A stretch of 64,000 nucleotides of DNA from Allolobophora icterica. Taxonomy: Eukaryota > Annelida > Clitellata > Crassiclitellata > Lumbricidae. The notes below the pieces were generated by a model, which was not told the DNA's origin, ran no database searches, and was given only the letters and a program-made list of their open reading frames with translations. The translations under genes were made by a program, and so were the position numbers. Within the stretch, counting starts at the first letter, position 1. Each line of letters begins with the position of its first letter. Shown here in pieces: positions 20,802 to 52,209 of this stretch. The stretch spans positions 31,001,154 through 31,065,153 of the forward strand of contig OY744608.1 of NCBI GenBank assembly GCA_963556255.1. The letters run 5' to 3'.

Positions 20802-21338
20802 TAAGTAAGTATGTATATTCTTTATTATACCAGCTGCTACTCAGCATTCCGGTGTACACACATCATATGAAATAGACAGTGTTTGGTCAATATGAATAAA
20901 GCAAGCTGTCTTCTCAGAAGCTCTAATCACCATAATGAATAATTTTGCAATTATTTCCGTTTGGTAATTATGTTATTAGTGAATAAACTTAGTACCTTAA
21001 TCTATGGCGCAGGTGTCGAATGTCAAGGCATCAACCAACGGTACCAACCCAAGGAGACAACAGCCACGCCCACTGCGCCCACAGCTGGCCCACACTGTCA
21101 AATAGGGGTAATTGACGGCCGGCCGATGACGGTACGAATAGGACCCACAAAATATGACATAGACTTTTTATTGCTCCCAAAGGAAATAGAAATACAATAA
21201 CACATTATCAAGTTTCAGATTAGTATTAAGTTGGGATACAAAAGGAGGATCTAATGGGACCGAATCCCGCTAAGCAGGGCCACCTATAATATACCAGTGC
21301 TGTAAGGTGGAAGTTGAAGGTTTTAGAGGATCATCCTA

Positions 21339-21559
<221 letters not shown>

Positions 21560-21744
21560 AGGCACACACACAAACATTCACACGCACACGCTCATACATA
21601 CATATACGCATACACATCGATTAGAAACCGAAAGTAACAGTTTCTGTCGTCGAGGACTCAAACTGGCGCAGGATCTAGCCTGGTTTCGGTCGAAACAGTA
21701 GGGTAGTCGAAGCAGGTATACGATCTGACCAGTCTTGTTGTCAA

Positions 21745-21880
21745 AACCTTAAACCTCAAGACCAAGACCAAGACTTTGAACCTCAAGACCAAGACCAAGG
21801 CTCTTGGTCTCAGGACAAGACCAAGACTTTTAAAAGCGAACTCGAGTGCACTCGATACCAAGACCTTGGTCTCGATGACA
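21745..21880. repeat. GACCAA-based imperfect repeat
   Basis: Repeated 'caagaccaagacc' and its inverted form 'ggtcttggt' lie around 21745-21870, giving foldback potential. Possibly part of an old MITE whose ends are not recognised. Confidence 0.5.
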
Positions 21881-22757
21881 ATAAGACTGAATCTGACCAG
21901 AGCACAGATCAGCTGGCTGCACTTCCTATATTACACCATTAGAAATGTATCTTATAGGCCTCTATAGCCTATGGTTCAATCTATCTACATGACCGTCACT
22001 TATTAAACCACGTAAGCGATCCCACGAATTCAACCAATCACAGCTGGATTTCCATGTCACTTGATATCCGCAGCGGAAAAACTGGTCTACCGTCTCAGTA
22101 TAAATTAAGGTTCAGAAAGACAGGCTGTACGCAAACAGAAAAATAAGAACTAATCCAAGGACAACTAAGGTATACACTATAATTATTACAGGCTATGCAG
22201 GCCTATGTCTACTGCTCTTCTGGCGTCATGAATCAGTATTAAGACGAGGTATCACGCATCGAAAGACCGGTAATTTTTCAAAACAGGCAACTGCTGCACA
22301 GCTGAAGCAATTGGGCGTGAAGACCTTGCTCGAAGGCAAATTGCAACGCGTGCCAAAGATCACACACTGGAATCCTCGATCATGTGATCACAAGGAAAGC
22401 GACTCCTTCGTCGGCTGACTGCCATAAATCCTACACTGAATGTCATCAAGAATTCAGTCGAACGCACACAGAACAGAGGGAAGCGTGTTCAGGAAACTCT
22501 AATCAGAGACTGACAAGGCGCCAGTCGTCCAACAATATTTCTCTTGAGGTTAACACGAGTAAGAGAGAAAAAGAAGCACAGAAAAACATAGGAGAGAACG
22601 TAGAGGAAGTTTCCAGGAGACACCTATAGAGCTACAGAGAGATCTGTAGAAGCCTGTGGGTTCGTGATGAGTCTATAATGATGTCATCCACACATAGGCG
22701 GAAATTACATACTATGTTAGGGCTTTTAAAAATAGCTTGAAGCATCTACAACTCATA
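21881..22757. other. Intergenic, nothing secure
   Basis: A plus-strand frame at 22384-22629 is hydrophilic and lacks recognised motifs. The sequence 22270-22480 reads like an old, broken element, but I cannot name it. No gene is called. Confidence 0.4.
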
Positions 22758-22765
22758 GATCCTAC

Positions 22766-22953
22766 CAGCGGCGTAACTTTGGTCTAAAAAGTGGGGGTAC
22801 CAATTTCTTACATACACGAAGTAAGGCTGAGACTGCGATTTCTGGGAAGGCACAATAACAAAATATTGATTGGCATTGTTCAAAAAGTCTGTACCCCCAG
22901 TTCAAAAAGTGGGGGTACGGGTACCCCTCGTACCCCCACAAATTACGCCTATG
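22766..22953. mobile_element. hAT-like MITE, GGCGTAACTTTGG family, 188 bp
   Basis: It begins CAGCGGCGTAACTTTGGTC and ends AATTACGCCTATG. The perfect 8-bp duplication GATCCTAC lies at 22758-22765 and 22954-22961. Same family as 8826, 13356 and 24858. Confidence 0.92.
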
Positions 22954-23311
22954 GATCCTACTGGATTGTAAGGCTAATGTCGCTTTTCTTTCTGCCCCAG
23001 GTTCTCTTGCTCGTACTGCCAATTCTGACCGTCATTACCCTCACGCCTGTATACTTCAGCATACTATAGTCTCATCAGTCTTACTCTCTCGTGTCTTGTC
23101 TTCTTCTGTTCTGACATGGCCTGGCCTCTTCTTTCTTATCCGTTCACTTCAGATTAAGTCCCTTCTTTTCTTCTCCGCTTTATTCTGCCATGTCCTGCTG
23201 TGTGTACTGCCCTGTCACGAGTTATGTCGTTCCCTGTCTCTTTCTCTGTTCCATGGTACGCCCCTCTTCACTCGGAATTGCCGTGTGAATGCATTCAACA
23301 ACACACGACCC

Positions 23312-23381
23312 ATCATCATCATAATCATCATCATCATCATCATGGTCAACAGCAGCAACAGCAACAGCAGCAGCAGCAGCA
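23312..23381. repeat. (CAT)n and (CAG)n short tracts
   Basis: Adjacent ATC and CAG/CAA repeats give a His/Gln-rich open frame that is unlikely to be real. Nothing recognised in 22962-23311 or 23382-23999. Confidence 0.8.
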
Positions 23382-23995
23382 ATGAGCGAACTCTCCTTAT
23401 CCGTTCATCACGCTTTCGCGTCCAAATGTGCCATAACGGTGCAACCGAGTGATGAAAGATGCTTTTCCAAAACCTCTCAGCTGCATCGTCAAGAGGTTTC
23501 TGCGAGATGATTGCCAGGCGAGCAAATATAGAAGCAAGTATAGAGCGACTCATAGACACGAACAGCCGAGAAAAAAACAGAAATGTATTGGCTATGAATA
23601 TCATATTACATGTAATCCGACCAACCAGAATTGTCGCATAAACCACGACTGTTATGAATATATTTATATGCAGCCTTTCATTTTCCCACACGTCTGAGAC
23701 TAGGTCTAATGATGCTTAATTTATATGCACTTATATACAAATACACACAACTAAACATTTTATGAACGTCACACGGTGATACGTAAATGTATACATAAAT
23801 GTATACATATGTATATTGTAGATATCTAAAATATATTTAAAATATATTTTAAATATACATAGAAACTATATATAGAATACATGTTTATATACTGTAGTAT
23901 TATATTAACATGCATTTCGCCTCTGAGTATAGGTGTCTTAAAGAGGCGCTATATAAATTCTCTCAGAATGAATTGTGCCTATATATTTAAGTTGA

Positions 23996-23999
<4 letters not shown>

Positions 24000-24069
<70 letters not shown>
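24000..24069. repeat. (TA)n microsatellite
   Basis: Pure AT dinucleotide repeat of about 70 bases. Just upstream at 23937-23960 is GAGGCGCTATATAAATT, a copy of the LINE 3' module. Confidence 0.95.
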
Positions 24070-24071
<2 letters not shown>

Positions 24072-24849
24072 TCCATACATTATTCGCATGTGTATCGTAC
24101 AGTATCGATCGGTTCGATAACCTAGTTCTGTGACTGTTTCAATGCTTCTCTGGAGCAATGGCCAGAGCAACATCAGCTGCAGCGCTGAGGCAGAGTCAGT
24201 TGCAGCAACTATCAGCTGCTGCAGGACCCCTGTGAGGTGTAAGTGTGTCCAGCTGTAGTCCGTGCATCAAGGGAGATAAATTCACAGATGATGCCAGAGT
24301 TGAGTGTAACAGCGTTTAGACTAAGAATTCTGCTTTGGTAACTTCGATAGCGCCTGTATTCTAGTACAAGAGGCATGTTAAACTATCGTCCATACATTAT
24401 AATTTTTTAGCCCAAGCAAGTAAGAGTGCGTATATGAGATGGTTATTCTTCGCAGATGTCTGGCTCTTCAAATATATCTCCGAAAGCAAACGTTGGAATA
24501 GGAGAAAAGTCTTTCTTCTGCCTTAGGTCGCCATAAACTCCAATCCGTGTTGATTGATCGGGTCAAGTGTCCCAGAGGCAAGATGACAAATTGGTAATAG
24601 GGCTGCAGGGTTTCATGCTTCGTAACCTTCCTTTAGGCTCGGCAATGAACCTGCAGAATCGGTGGTTTGAGGCAGATATGAATCAGCCAAGGTGTCCATA
24701 ACAGTTGCATCTCAGGCCAGAGTTCTGCCCGTCTGCTAGGATATGAGTCGTGCCATCTAAGTGCTTGCAATCAGACGTCAGAAGTCCTACTGGATCCTTA
24801 TAAGAGCAGAATCCAGCTTTGACAAGAGCTGGGCAGATTAGGTCTTTTA
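24070..24849. other. Intergenic, nothing recognised
   Basis: No gene found. A GC-richer patch at 24150-24240 (AGCAACATCAGCTGCAGCGC) has an open frame but no supporting motif. Confidence 0.35.
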
Positions 24850-24857
24850 TGGCAGCA

Positions 24858-25478
<621 letters not shown>

Positions 25479-25486
25479 CGGCAGCA

Positions 25487-27825
25487 TGTCTATCGATCGG
25501 TCCCTATAGGAGGCATTCGACAAAAACAATTGAACCGCAAGGGCACCCATGGGTAGTGTAAACTTCGAAGACCAGCCTTACAGATAACAAGCCGCAAACC
25601 CGAGGCTAAAGTCGTGCCAACTGTTAGTCCAATCTATTGGATCTCTGTGAAGCGGCGAGGTTCTTTACGGCTAGAGGACGGCTCCAAAACGATTGGGGGG
25701 AAGTTATGGCAGCTCGGTCATCAGGAATTGATGCGTTCGATTAAGATCCCATTGGGTCTTGGCTTAAAAAAGTGTTTCCTCGACAACTCCAGAATTGGGT
25801 AAGATAAAAATCTTGAGAGACGTCTTACCCGTTGTCAAAAAGGCAGGAAGAGGACGTACGTCGGATGCACAGACCATCCTATGTGTACAGAAAGTAACTT
25901 ACAAAGTTATTTAGCCCTAGGGTCCAGTATACAGAGTGTCTGTAAGGTCTTAATGCAGAGTTAGACCGAAACTCTTCAGGCAGGGGTGGTCCATGCAAGG
26001 GACACATCTGAGGGTGTGGCGTAGGGTAGGTAAATTCAGAAAACAGTGGAGTAGATGAGTGCATCATGCCTATTTACAGATGCCAGACATGATACATCAA
26101 GTGCAAGTTCGGAACATCGAAGTGAAAATGTCGTCTGGATGGCCTCGCCAAGTGAAAGGCGTTCCCAGGAGGCGGACGACAGTATCAGATGCAGCTGCTG
26201 TAAATCAATTCAAAGGATTGGCCAGAGTAATGTGTGGATCTTGCGAAATAACCTCGCATCTACAGACCAAGCCAATGGGCCATAACTTCTGTTGTGATGA
26301 TCTCAACATCGCTTGCTACGACAGAAGCCTTTTCCAATAAATGCGAAGTCATCTAGATATTATCACAAACCAACGCGGAGGACAAGCGAGAAAGTAGAGG
26401 CTGCAAAGGCAAACAGAATAGGAGAGAACCAGTTGAGTTTGAGTCAAGATAGAGAAATCACCCTCTTTTAGGACTGAAGACATTCCTTAGGCATGATAGC
26501 AATAGCAATATCAGTATAAACCAGAGACCATTTTCGCCACCGCCCCATCAGATGTTTGCGGCTGAGGCTGTTGAAAACGTTTCTAAAGTAAAGCTTCACA
26601 AGTACTGACCCTTGTGGCAGTTTAGTTAGGAACCTTCTGGTTGTATATACTGCTTTCTCGCATCCACCCTGGGTGTCGACTCCAAGCTATAATGGTGAAA
26701 AGTAGTCAAATGAATGGTGACAGTGCAAAAGCAAACGAAATCTGGGAATTGGCGGTCAATTAAGAATGAGATACAGAACACTTCAGAACATTTAAAAGCA
26801 GAATGAACTGCTGAGAACAATATTAGCAACAAACAGCTCGTGTTCGCAGGCAGTACAACAGCAAGAGCAGGGACGCTGCTACAATCAACAAAGACACGGA
26901 GATGTCCTTTGCATAATGACAACGCAAACAACAAAACGTGTTTGGACAATGAATTTACGAGCAACGAGACAATTATTAATACAATCGGAAAGGGCAAATG
27001 TACAAATAATCGTAATACTGCAAAATTGCAGAAGAAATTACAGAACGGTCATCAACATCCTATGGTGCTATTGTACGATGTTAATCCTTGAATTACTACT
27101 ACAACCTTACTCCTCTGGTGCCAGTCCAAAGCCTGAATGAAGGAGAGGGGTGACACTAAGCAACATCGTTATGACATGGCTTCGTTAAACAGGAACTGCA
27201 GAACGAATATAAAACAATTAAACAACCCAACTCAATATAATTTGGCTTTTTTTGCTAACGGAAGTACATCGGAGCCGAATGCAGAGATTCTGGAACAGGG
27301 TTCAGAACACTTCCTCTGCGGTGCGACGTGAGCATTCTCCATTTTAAACGGTGGACCACTGCACCAATAGCTTGTAGAACATTCCACTTCGCAATGACTA
27401 TTCCACCACTGGCAGTTGGTAGATGGCTCCATCCTGAACCTGTGAAAAGGTGGGAAGTTCACTTAGATATTAATGGTCTCTATGGTACATCGAAATTGAT
27501 GGAACTTACCATGAAGGTTTTAATGTCCCCAAAGTTTAGGTTAAGATTAGAATGACATTAGGCCTAGGACAATAATTGAGCTGATCTGTGATGTGACAGT
27601 CACTGATTGGGTTTATCGCGGAGGACTCTTATCGGTCTAGAGTTGCAAAGGTCGTCGATATCCCGAAACAGAGTGTCCCTAGTAAAAGGGGATATAATTC
27701 CCGCATAATCAAAAGTCTCCCCAATAAAAGTCTCCGTCCCGGATAATCTATTTCGGAACAGATTCTCATCAGTCTTCCGGCGGATGTGTTTTAGAATAAT
27801 TAATCTCCGGCGACGATATTCTAAA
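25487..27825. other. Intergenic, no gene recognised
   Basis: A plus-strand frame at 26059-26340 (94 codons) contains an MCGSCE pair and a Cys-Cys further on, weakly like half of a zinc ribbon. I recognise no family and see no splice context. Other frames here are short or compositional. The sequence is probably old, degraded repeat. Confidence 0.35.
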
Positions 27826-27833
27826 ACAAAGTC

Positions 27834-28102
27834 CAGTGGCGTCACAAGGGGGGTGCGGGGGGTGCGGACCGCACCGGGTGACACCCTCAGAGGGAGTGAC
27901 ACCCAACATGAGAAAATGATGAAATTTTTGCAAGATGAGGAATTCCTACAAAAAGGTCATCAAATTACTTGGGAGACGAATTCCTAAAAAAAGGTCATCA
28001 CTTTTTTTGGGAGACGAATTCCTAAAAAAGGTCATCAAATTTTTTTGAGGGTGACACCATGACTTACCGCACCGGGTGACACCAGCCTTAGTGACGCCAC
28101 TG
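27834..28102. mobile_element. 269-bp hAT-like MITE (CAGTGGCGTCAC family)
   Basis: The termini are CAGTGGCGTCAC and, inverted, CAGTGGCGTCACTAAG. The perfect 8-bp duplication ACAAAGTC lies at 27826-27833 and 28103-28110. The interior carries three direct copies of 'gaattcctaaaaaaggtcat'. Confidence 0.93.
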
Positions 28103-28404
28103 ACAAAGTCTCCGATTGGAGAAAATATTTCGTCCTACGTTGAAATAATCGCTTCCCGGAGAGATATTTTATTCACTGAGATTATACAGTCACATTTGTT
28201 TTAAAGTTAATGATTATTTTAGGCAGGTGGACCTTCTAACATCATTGTAAAACTATGTAGTGTTTTTAAACTATATAGTGCAATAATAATATGAAATTTG
28301 TGAGGGGAAATGAAAGAAACGGGGAGACATTATTTCAGTTCAGGTGAGATTCTGTTTTTGGGAAACTTTATAACATAACACAACATAGCGTAACGTAACA
28401 TAAA

Positions 28405-29979
28405 TGAAAATGTGTAAAGCGCAACTTCAAGAGAAACTCATAAGTTTCGCCCCAGCCCCAAGAAGGAGAATCTTCGTTCAAACCGAGTGGATCTGAAGCG
28501 CTTGCGGAACAGAGAAGATAGGCTGACTAGCTTAGCTCCAGTTTTACGAGGAAGGTTGTTCCAGGCCACAGGACCGACGAAAGCAAAGCTTCTGTGCTGA
28601 GTTGTAAAGGAACGAGCCCGGAAGTAGAACACCCTGACCATCCGAACGAACGGAGCTGCGGCCAGGAACAGACTATAGGCAGAGATACATTATGTAGCCA
28701 AGATAAGATGGGCTAATTCCCAACAAGCAGTTTCGCATGAAAGTTAAAATCTTGAATTCAATGCGTTGAGGGATAGGCAACGAATGCAAGGTATCACGCA
28801 TATAAGTAGATATTTGGCCAAACTTCGGGCTGCCACCAATCAGGCGAGCAGAAACATTAAGAACAGGCTAATTTCAAAGTAACAGAGGAGCCAAGACCAA
28901 AATAGATTGCACTTCCAAAATCAATTCTGGAGGAGATGAAAGCGCTGATAAGTGTCAAAGCAGCCTGTGTAGTAATTGATCGTCGCACAGAACGGATCTG
29001 ACGGAGGTGCACGATAGTAACAGGTACGACATACATTGTTTGTTCACATGGTTAAGAAGCGTTAGCTCTTGATCAAGAATAATGCCCAAGTCTCGCACAG
29101 AGGTAGACATAGGCGTAGACTCTGGGGGGTCAGCCGGGGCACGTGCCCCCCCAATAATTGAGGAGCCGGGGCAATGCCCCCCCCCAAAAATCGAGAGGAG
29201 AATTTCTTCAAATATTAAAATATTATGTTTCAATATATACAAATTTCTTCAGAAACAGAAAATCAGAGACACAGAACTGATATACTATCAGAAATTCATA
29301 ATGAAAACAAATCTTTATTTTTATCTTCAATATCTTCAATATGAAACAAATTTACATGTAAACAAAACGCCCCATTTCATACGCATTAACGTAAAGCGGA
29401 AGCCTCTGCTGACTGTCCAGACTAGAGGTGAAAACAGTTTTTTCGGTATTTGGTCTTAAACAAAACCAAAAGAAAAAGAAAACCACAAAAAAATTTTTTT
29501 AAAGAAATAAATTTCTAATTTTTTTAGAAGTTATTTTAATAACATTGATTTAATGATTTTTAATTTTCGGAAATCGCAATTAACTGAATTAAACTGAGTT
29601 GGAGCTCTTGTTCATGCCATTTTTTTTATGATTTTTATGATCCGAAATCCGAAAATCTTAAAAACAACCAAAACAACAAAAACCATAAAAACGAAAAAAA
29701 CAACAAAAAACAACTTTTCATATTGAAAAAACCTGTTTTTTTGTCCAGAACCCATGCCCCCCAATATTTTGGACAAGTTTACGCCAGTGGAGGTAGAGAA
29801 TGTGATATCAGGAAAATACCTGCAAGGACAGAAAGATCAATCTTATAGGTCTGAATCCGACCGCTGAGCCAAATAAATTGGTTCCGATCAGAATTCAACC
29901 GAAGACGGTTTGAGGACATCCAAGCAGCCGACGCATGCACAATATGTGAAGACATTTTTTTACCTAAGGGTGGATTCAA
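28405..29979 (-). mobile_element. LINE 3' half, interrupted by a hAT MITE
   Basis: Minus strand, read from 29979 downward. WMSSNRLRLNSDRNQFIWL marks the end of the RT region. VRDLGIILDQELTLLNHV appears after the MITE gap, and RSFAFVGPVAWNNLP near the C-terminus. The 3' module 'tgcgctttacacatt' is near 28410. Several frameshifts and stops show it is dead. It is split at 29108-29789 by an inserted MITE. Confidence 0.85.
29108..29789. mobile_element. hAT-like MITE, GGCGTAGACT family, 682 bp
   Basis: The ends are CATAGGCGTAGACTCTGG and, inverted, CACTGGCGTAAACTTGTCC. The perfect 8-bp duplication GAGGTAGA lies at 29100-29107 and 29790-29797. It is inserted into the older LINE 28405-29979. Full-length reference copy for 9103-9465 and 20151-20801. 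Confidence 0.94.
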
Positions 29980-30594
29980 TGACTAATCCGGCCATATCTC
30001 TTTTGATATTTAGGGCCGCATCACTGAGTAGCTCCCCCTCCCCAGTCAAAAACGAGTGTTAGTCAGGGTTTCCCACAGAAATTACATAGTAGGCTACTGC
30101 TAAAGGAGGTAAAGGATGATATAATATGGGTAGCAGGATTTAAAAGGCTGGAAGATTAAAACATTTCGCGAAACAACACCTCGACCACGGTAAAATTTGT
30201 TCCATTTCTCAAATCCTTGATCCGCCAGTGGATTCGTCTGAAGAAAATCTGGATGCAAGAGAAATTCTCTTTAAAAAAACTCACAACGACGGATTTGGGG
30301 AGAGTATCCTCTTCTCAAACTAAAACTGTAAAAGTTAAAACTACACGATGTAGGCCTAACGATGCTGTTTTAAAGAATGATAGCCAGAAAGGTACGGCGA
30401 CAGAATCTAGACTACAGTATATACATTTACCGTTCGTAAATGCAATTCGTTAATATCTCGCAAAACAAAATAATTATAAAGACGACGCATGTCATTTTAT
30501 TTATTACTCTAGGAGTGAGTGAGAAGGTCGTGATCCGTCATCTTTTTCCTCTGCTTTTATCTCCAATTCGTCGCTGCGTCAAGTAAGAGACTCG
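29980..30594. other. Upstream region of synapsin
   Basis: No gene recognised. The last 100 bases contain a pyrimidine-rich run (TCATCTTTTTCCTCTGC) and TGCGTCAAG before the start codon, so the 5' UTR may be spliced just upstream. No TATA box or promoter element can be assigned. Confidence 0.4.
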
Positions 30595-47814
<17,220 letters not shown>

Positions 47815-47885
47815 TAGGTTTCGCATAATATTCAACGCTTTAGTATAGGAAATCCAGCATTCAGTTGATCCATCAGTCGATTAAT

Positions 47886-48170
47886 CCATCCATCCATCCA
47901 TCCATCCATCCATCCATCCATCCATCCATCCATCCATCCATCCATCCATCCATCCATCCATCCATCCATCCATCCATCCATCCATCCATCCATCCATCCA
48001 TCCATCCATCTGGACCATCCATCCATCCATCCATCTGGACCATCCATCCATCCATCCATCCATCCATCCATCCATCCATCCATCCATCCATCCATCCATC
48101 CATCCATCTGGACCATCCATCCATCCATCCATCCATCCATCTGGACCATCCATCCATCCATCTATCTATT
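47886..48170. repeat. (CCAT)n microsatellite with TCTGGA interruptions
   Basis: About 70 CCAT units interrupted four times by CATCTGGACCAT. Positions read as IHPS repeats only because of the unit. It starts about 70 bases after the synapsin stop, probably within the 3' UTR. Confidence 0.97.
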
Positions 48171-49120
48171 GTTGGATGCGGATCCGATTGGTTGTAACGC
48201 GGAGATTACGGGAGTTCGGGCCTCCATTAGATAGTTGCGCCTAGTAAATGCATAAGAATAATAATAACATCCATCGATCACTCAAAATATTTCTTAATCT
48301 ACTCATCGCTGAGTTCATAAATCCATTCCTCTACCACCATCCCACTGACTAAACCCATTCATATTCAGGTGAATATGGGTCTGTATAGGAAAGTAGTTCT
48401 GAAACCTACGTCTGCGATAAGTGGTCGGTTCTAATTTTCTCTTTGCCATTCATGTTTACTTTCTGCAGAGTTTATGGCACTTGCCGAAAGGGTTGATCGA
48501 TCACCAGTAGTCCCGCGTCGTCAATGGCTCTGGATCACAGAATCGATCGATCCATCACGAAAATTGAAAGGTCCTGGAATCTCCAAAGGGGGCCGACGTG
48601 TTCATAGTTGCGCCAACTGCATGCTTGCATGCAACTGCTGTGTAGGGACAACATGCTTGCTTCTCTTCACTTATCCGTTTCCGTATCCGACACATCTAAG
48701 GAAACTGGTGGCAAACTACTACAACATTCCCCGGAAAGAAAACTGCTGTGCTAATTAACGGGCTGTGCCACTATTTCATGAATAGGCCTCTATATGGCTC
48801 AGGGCACCAGGCCGACATTCTTTCATATCTTCGTAAATAGGAATTTAGCATGCATTCCATACGAGACGTTTTTTCTCTGCCAGCATGTTCACATTGAATG
48901 GGACCCATATGGGTCTCATATGGGTTTCATTTCGGAATGTGGCTCTCATATCAGCCCCGTATGAGCATGTTGGCAGGTTTAGTTACAACCTGTGCTTTGC
49001 CTGTTTACAATCTTCATGACCATCTTGTCAGCTTATACACGCCTATGGCTTAGACATGGCAAAAACTGAAATCAAATCGAAAGTTTAATAATTAATGCGT
49101 ACATAAATGTCATACCCGAC
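48171..49120. other. Downstream of synapsin, no gene recognised
   Basis: Contains 'gggacccatatgggtctcat' direct and inverted repeats at 48895-48975, similar to 5920-6030. No supported gene. Confidence 0.4.
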
Positions 49121-49123
49121 AAG

Positions 49124-49309
49124 GGCGACGGTAAAGGGAGGCTAGAGGTGGAGACGGTACAGGGAGGCTAGAGGTGGACACGGTACAGGGAGGCTAGAGG
49201 TGGAGACGGTACAGGGAGGTTAGAGGTGGCGACGGTACAGGGAGGCTTGAGGTGGCGACGGTACAGGGAGGCTAGAGGTGGAGACGGTACAGGGAGGCTA
49301 GAGGTGGGG
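49124..49309. repeat. 26-bp minisatellite, about 7 units
   Basis: The unit AGACGGTACAGGGAGGCTAG + AGGTGG is repeated with single substitutions. Because 26 is not a multiple of 3 the repeat is not protein-coding. Confidence 0.92.
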
Positions 49310-50585
49310 TCATGCTTCTCACCACTCGAAAAGTGGGTTCAGAGGCTTATCGAGCCCTCTTTTGACCCTGGAGGTCAGAATGTTTGCGTAATTTTTCCCA
49401 TCGTAATCGTAATCGGGTCAAGAGCGTGTGAAGTTAGGATAGGTGTATTGGGTGTGGAAGAGGGATAAATCACGAAAATTGAGGCGTGGAGCAATGTGTT
49501 ATAGGAAATTTTGATGACCTGCAAGGATGGGTCTGTTAATTCTCGATCAATGGTCTGCAAGATTTTTGACTGCATAACGCTCAGTCCATAATTTCTTGGC
49601 TCCCTCTTCTGGATACGCCCTTCAATGTCCCTCCACATACCGATTCTCATAACCATGCCAACATCCTTGATATACGGTGCATTTTAAAAATTGTCACATA
49701 CATGAACGTGTGAAATCCTGGGCGCCAGTTCACCGATGCCATGTACGAAGCATAGGTCTACTTGCGTTCGAGCATCGATCAAGTGAACCAAGAAACACAG
49801 CAGCAATATCTGCCAACATCTTGATGTTGAGTTGGCCCAGAATATAGCATCAGTGAATTACTCATAGTAAACATATCAACAAAAACAATACCAATAGGGA
49901 TACACTTATAAACACGTATGTTACACACTTTAAATTCGGTAGGAAAGCCTGTCTTCAGTTAGACGCCTTAAAACAGTTTAGGCCTACGTTGGGGTTTCCG
50001 TCGCCAGTGGCTGAGCCTGCGATGCGTCGCAGTGAGACTAAACTTTTAAACGTAGCTTCCATACATTTTGTTTACGTTGTTGTTTCATCAAGTCTCATTC
50101 CTCACGATCTCTTAATCGTGGACTTCAGATCCTTGATCAACGCCGTCTGAAGTCGTAGCTGTTCGACCTCAGCCTGGAATTCGTATACCACAGCACTGTG
50201 TGAAGTCCAATTGATTTATCTGCAGTACCGTCTATGTACAGAAAAGTTAATTATCATGTTTAATTTAAAGTAGACGTTAAAATTTTGTCTTACAGTTCGT
50301 GCAGTTCTTACAGTTTGCTAAACCAGTATATTAGAAATTGCATTATGATGTATTACTGTAAAGAACCTGGACATCTTCGATATTAAACATGGCAGTAGTG
50401 AACCATATATATATACAAATCTGGACTTTCGGTGACTTTAAACAGTGCACAGGAGAATTTAAAATCGCGGACTTCTGAAGCCTTTAAGAACCGAGCCTCA
50501 ATATACATAATTACATTAAAGAAATGATCAAGTGAATGAGCCAGGGTGGATGCAATTAAATAACAGTTATTATCCTCAACTGCTC
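49310..50585. other. Intergenic, nothing recognised
   Basis: No gene or complete repeat recognised on either strand. Confidence 0.4.
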
Positions 50586-50589
50586 TCTG

Positions 50590-51035
50590 CCCTAAAAGCT
50601 GCCACAAATAAATACCACCACCTTCTACGGCTAAAAGAGGTTTTACTCCTCATTAGTTCATTCTCGATCCTTTAATTCTCGCCTTCTCTGGAAAACCTCA
50701 AACGAACCCTCCATCGGAACTCCTCCAGCTCCATTTCAAACTATCTTCCATCTTTCTCAATAGCCGAGTCGGTCTGCTCTTTCTTCTCCGGCAAAATTTC
50801 TACCCTCCGTCTCTCTTTTCAATCACTCTTTTCCAAGACCACTATCGATTCACCTGCCGATACTCCCTTCTCTACTAATAACACTCCATCTTACCCACCT
50901 CGATCATCATTATCTGTCTTCCACCTAGCATCAGAGACTAAACTATCCAAAACATTACAACCTTTTACAAACAAGAAGTGCGAACTCGATCCTATACATA
51001 CCTCCTTATTGTATATCTATCCTTCGCATAACGAA
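50590..51035 (+). mobile_element. LINE ORF2 fragment just upstream of the RT domain
   Basis: A long plus-strand frame without ATG reads LHRNSSSSISNYLPSFSIAE, CSFFSGKISTLR and, near the end, KKCELDPIHTSLL. The 'F-S-x-KI-LR' and 'C-x-LDPIPTSLL' signatures typify the linker before the RT in CR1/L2-type LINEs. The fragment stops before the RT proper. Confidence 0.7.
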
Positions 51036-51254
51036 TCGTCGTGATCCCTGGGTGATCTCACGTCCCCTGTCCGGACATCGCTTAGGGCATTGGGCTATGG
51101 GTGACCCATGTAACTCCAGGATGAACGTTGTCCATACAAATCTATAGTTACAGACGGCATGTCAAAATATCACAACTGAACACTAAGGCGGCCATATATC
51201 AGCGTCAGTTGTAGCAAACAGGAGGAATAGCTGGTATAGTGTATAGTTGTATAC

Positions 51255-51590
51255 CTTATCGTATCGTATTTGGAGATTTGTATAGCGCCGCTCACAGCTG
51301 AGGCCACTCAGCAGCGCTCCCAGTGCGAAGGCTCCGAGAGAAGAAAAAGGTTTTAAGCACGGAAAGGGATGTAGGAAGAGATCCAGAAAGTAAGGTTACC
51401 CATAGAGAGGAAGGAAGGGCATTCCACAGGGAGGGCCCTATGTTGGCAAAAGATCTAGTTTGAGCTACAGTGGTCTTGGCACGCGGAACAAAGAGGACAT
51501 GCCGGTCACGAGAGCGAAGAGGTCGGTGAGAAGCTGCAGAAACCTTATGCCTAGACATTGATGAAATAAGACTAGACGAGAATCAAACAT
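51255..51590 (-). mobile_element. LINE 3' end (CR1/L2-like)
   Basis: The minus strand reads RSFANIGPSLWNALPSSL and LKTFFFSRSL, then the 3' module GGCGCTATACAAATCTCC near 51265-51290. Independent of the plus-strand fragment to its left, because its tail faces that fragment. Confidence 0.75.
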
Positions 51591-51960
51591 AATTTATGTT
51601 TACAACATTAAAACTGATGTAGAGTCAACAGACGGAACTATAGGCCTATAATTACAATGTAATCTGTTTGCTCTGTTCTAGGAAATTATCTAAACCCATA
51701 CATTTAAAATAGTTCAAGAAATATATATATACGTCTGTGGAGAATCACAGCAGTGATAATAACATAATGATAGTGTTCCATAAAATCCTCAATTTCGAAA
51801 TTTTGTCAAACATTCCACATCCATATGGTCTAAAAAATTTAATGAGTAATGACATCAGACATTACTCTAGAATAGCTCCAGAAAATCGTTTTCAGTTGGA
51901 CTATGATACGTCCTCTGCTTAGCTGACAACTGTTTTCCATAAACACAGTTCTCATTGTCA

Positions 51961-52209
<249 letters not shown>

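Noticed and set aside
26059..26340. Zinc-ribbon protein gene
   Set aside because: Only one clear CxxC pair, no family match and no splice or UTR context.
47832..48197. Repeat protein frames (IHPS / MDGW) over the CCAT tract
   Set aside because: A 4-bp unit gives open frames on both strands; it lies just downstream of the synapsin stop.
49124..49309. CRISPR-like array
   Set aside because: The 26-bp units are contiguous with no spacers; an ordinary minisatellite in an animal genome.
50590..51590. A single twin-primed (5'-inverted) LINE insertion
   Set aside because: The 3' end of the minus-strand piece faces the plus-strand piece; twin priming would place the inverted 5' part on the other side. 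Two separate insertions fit better.
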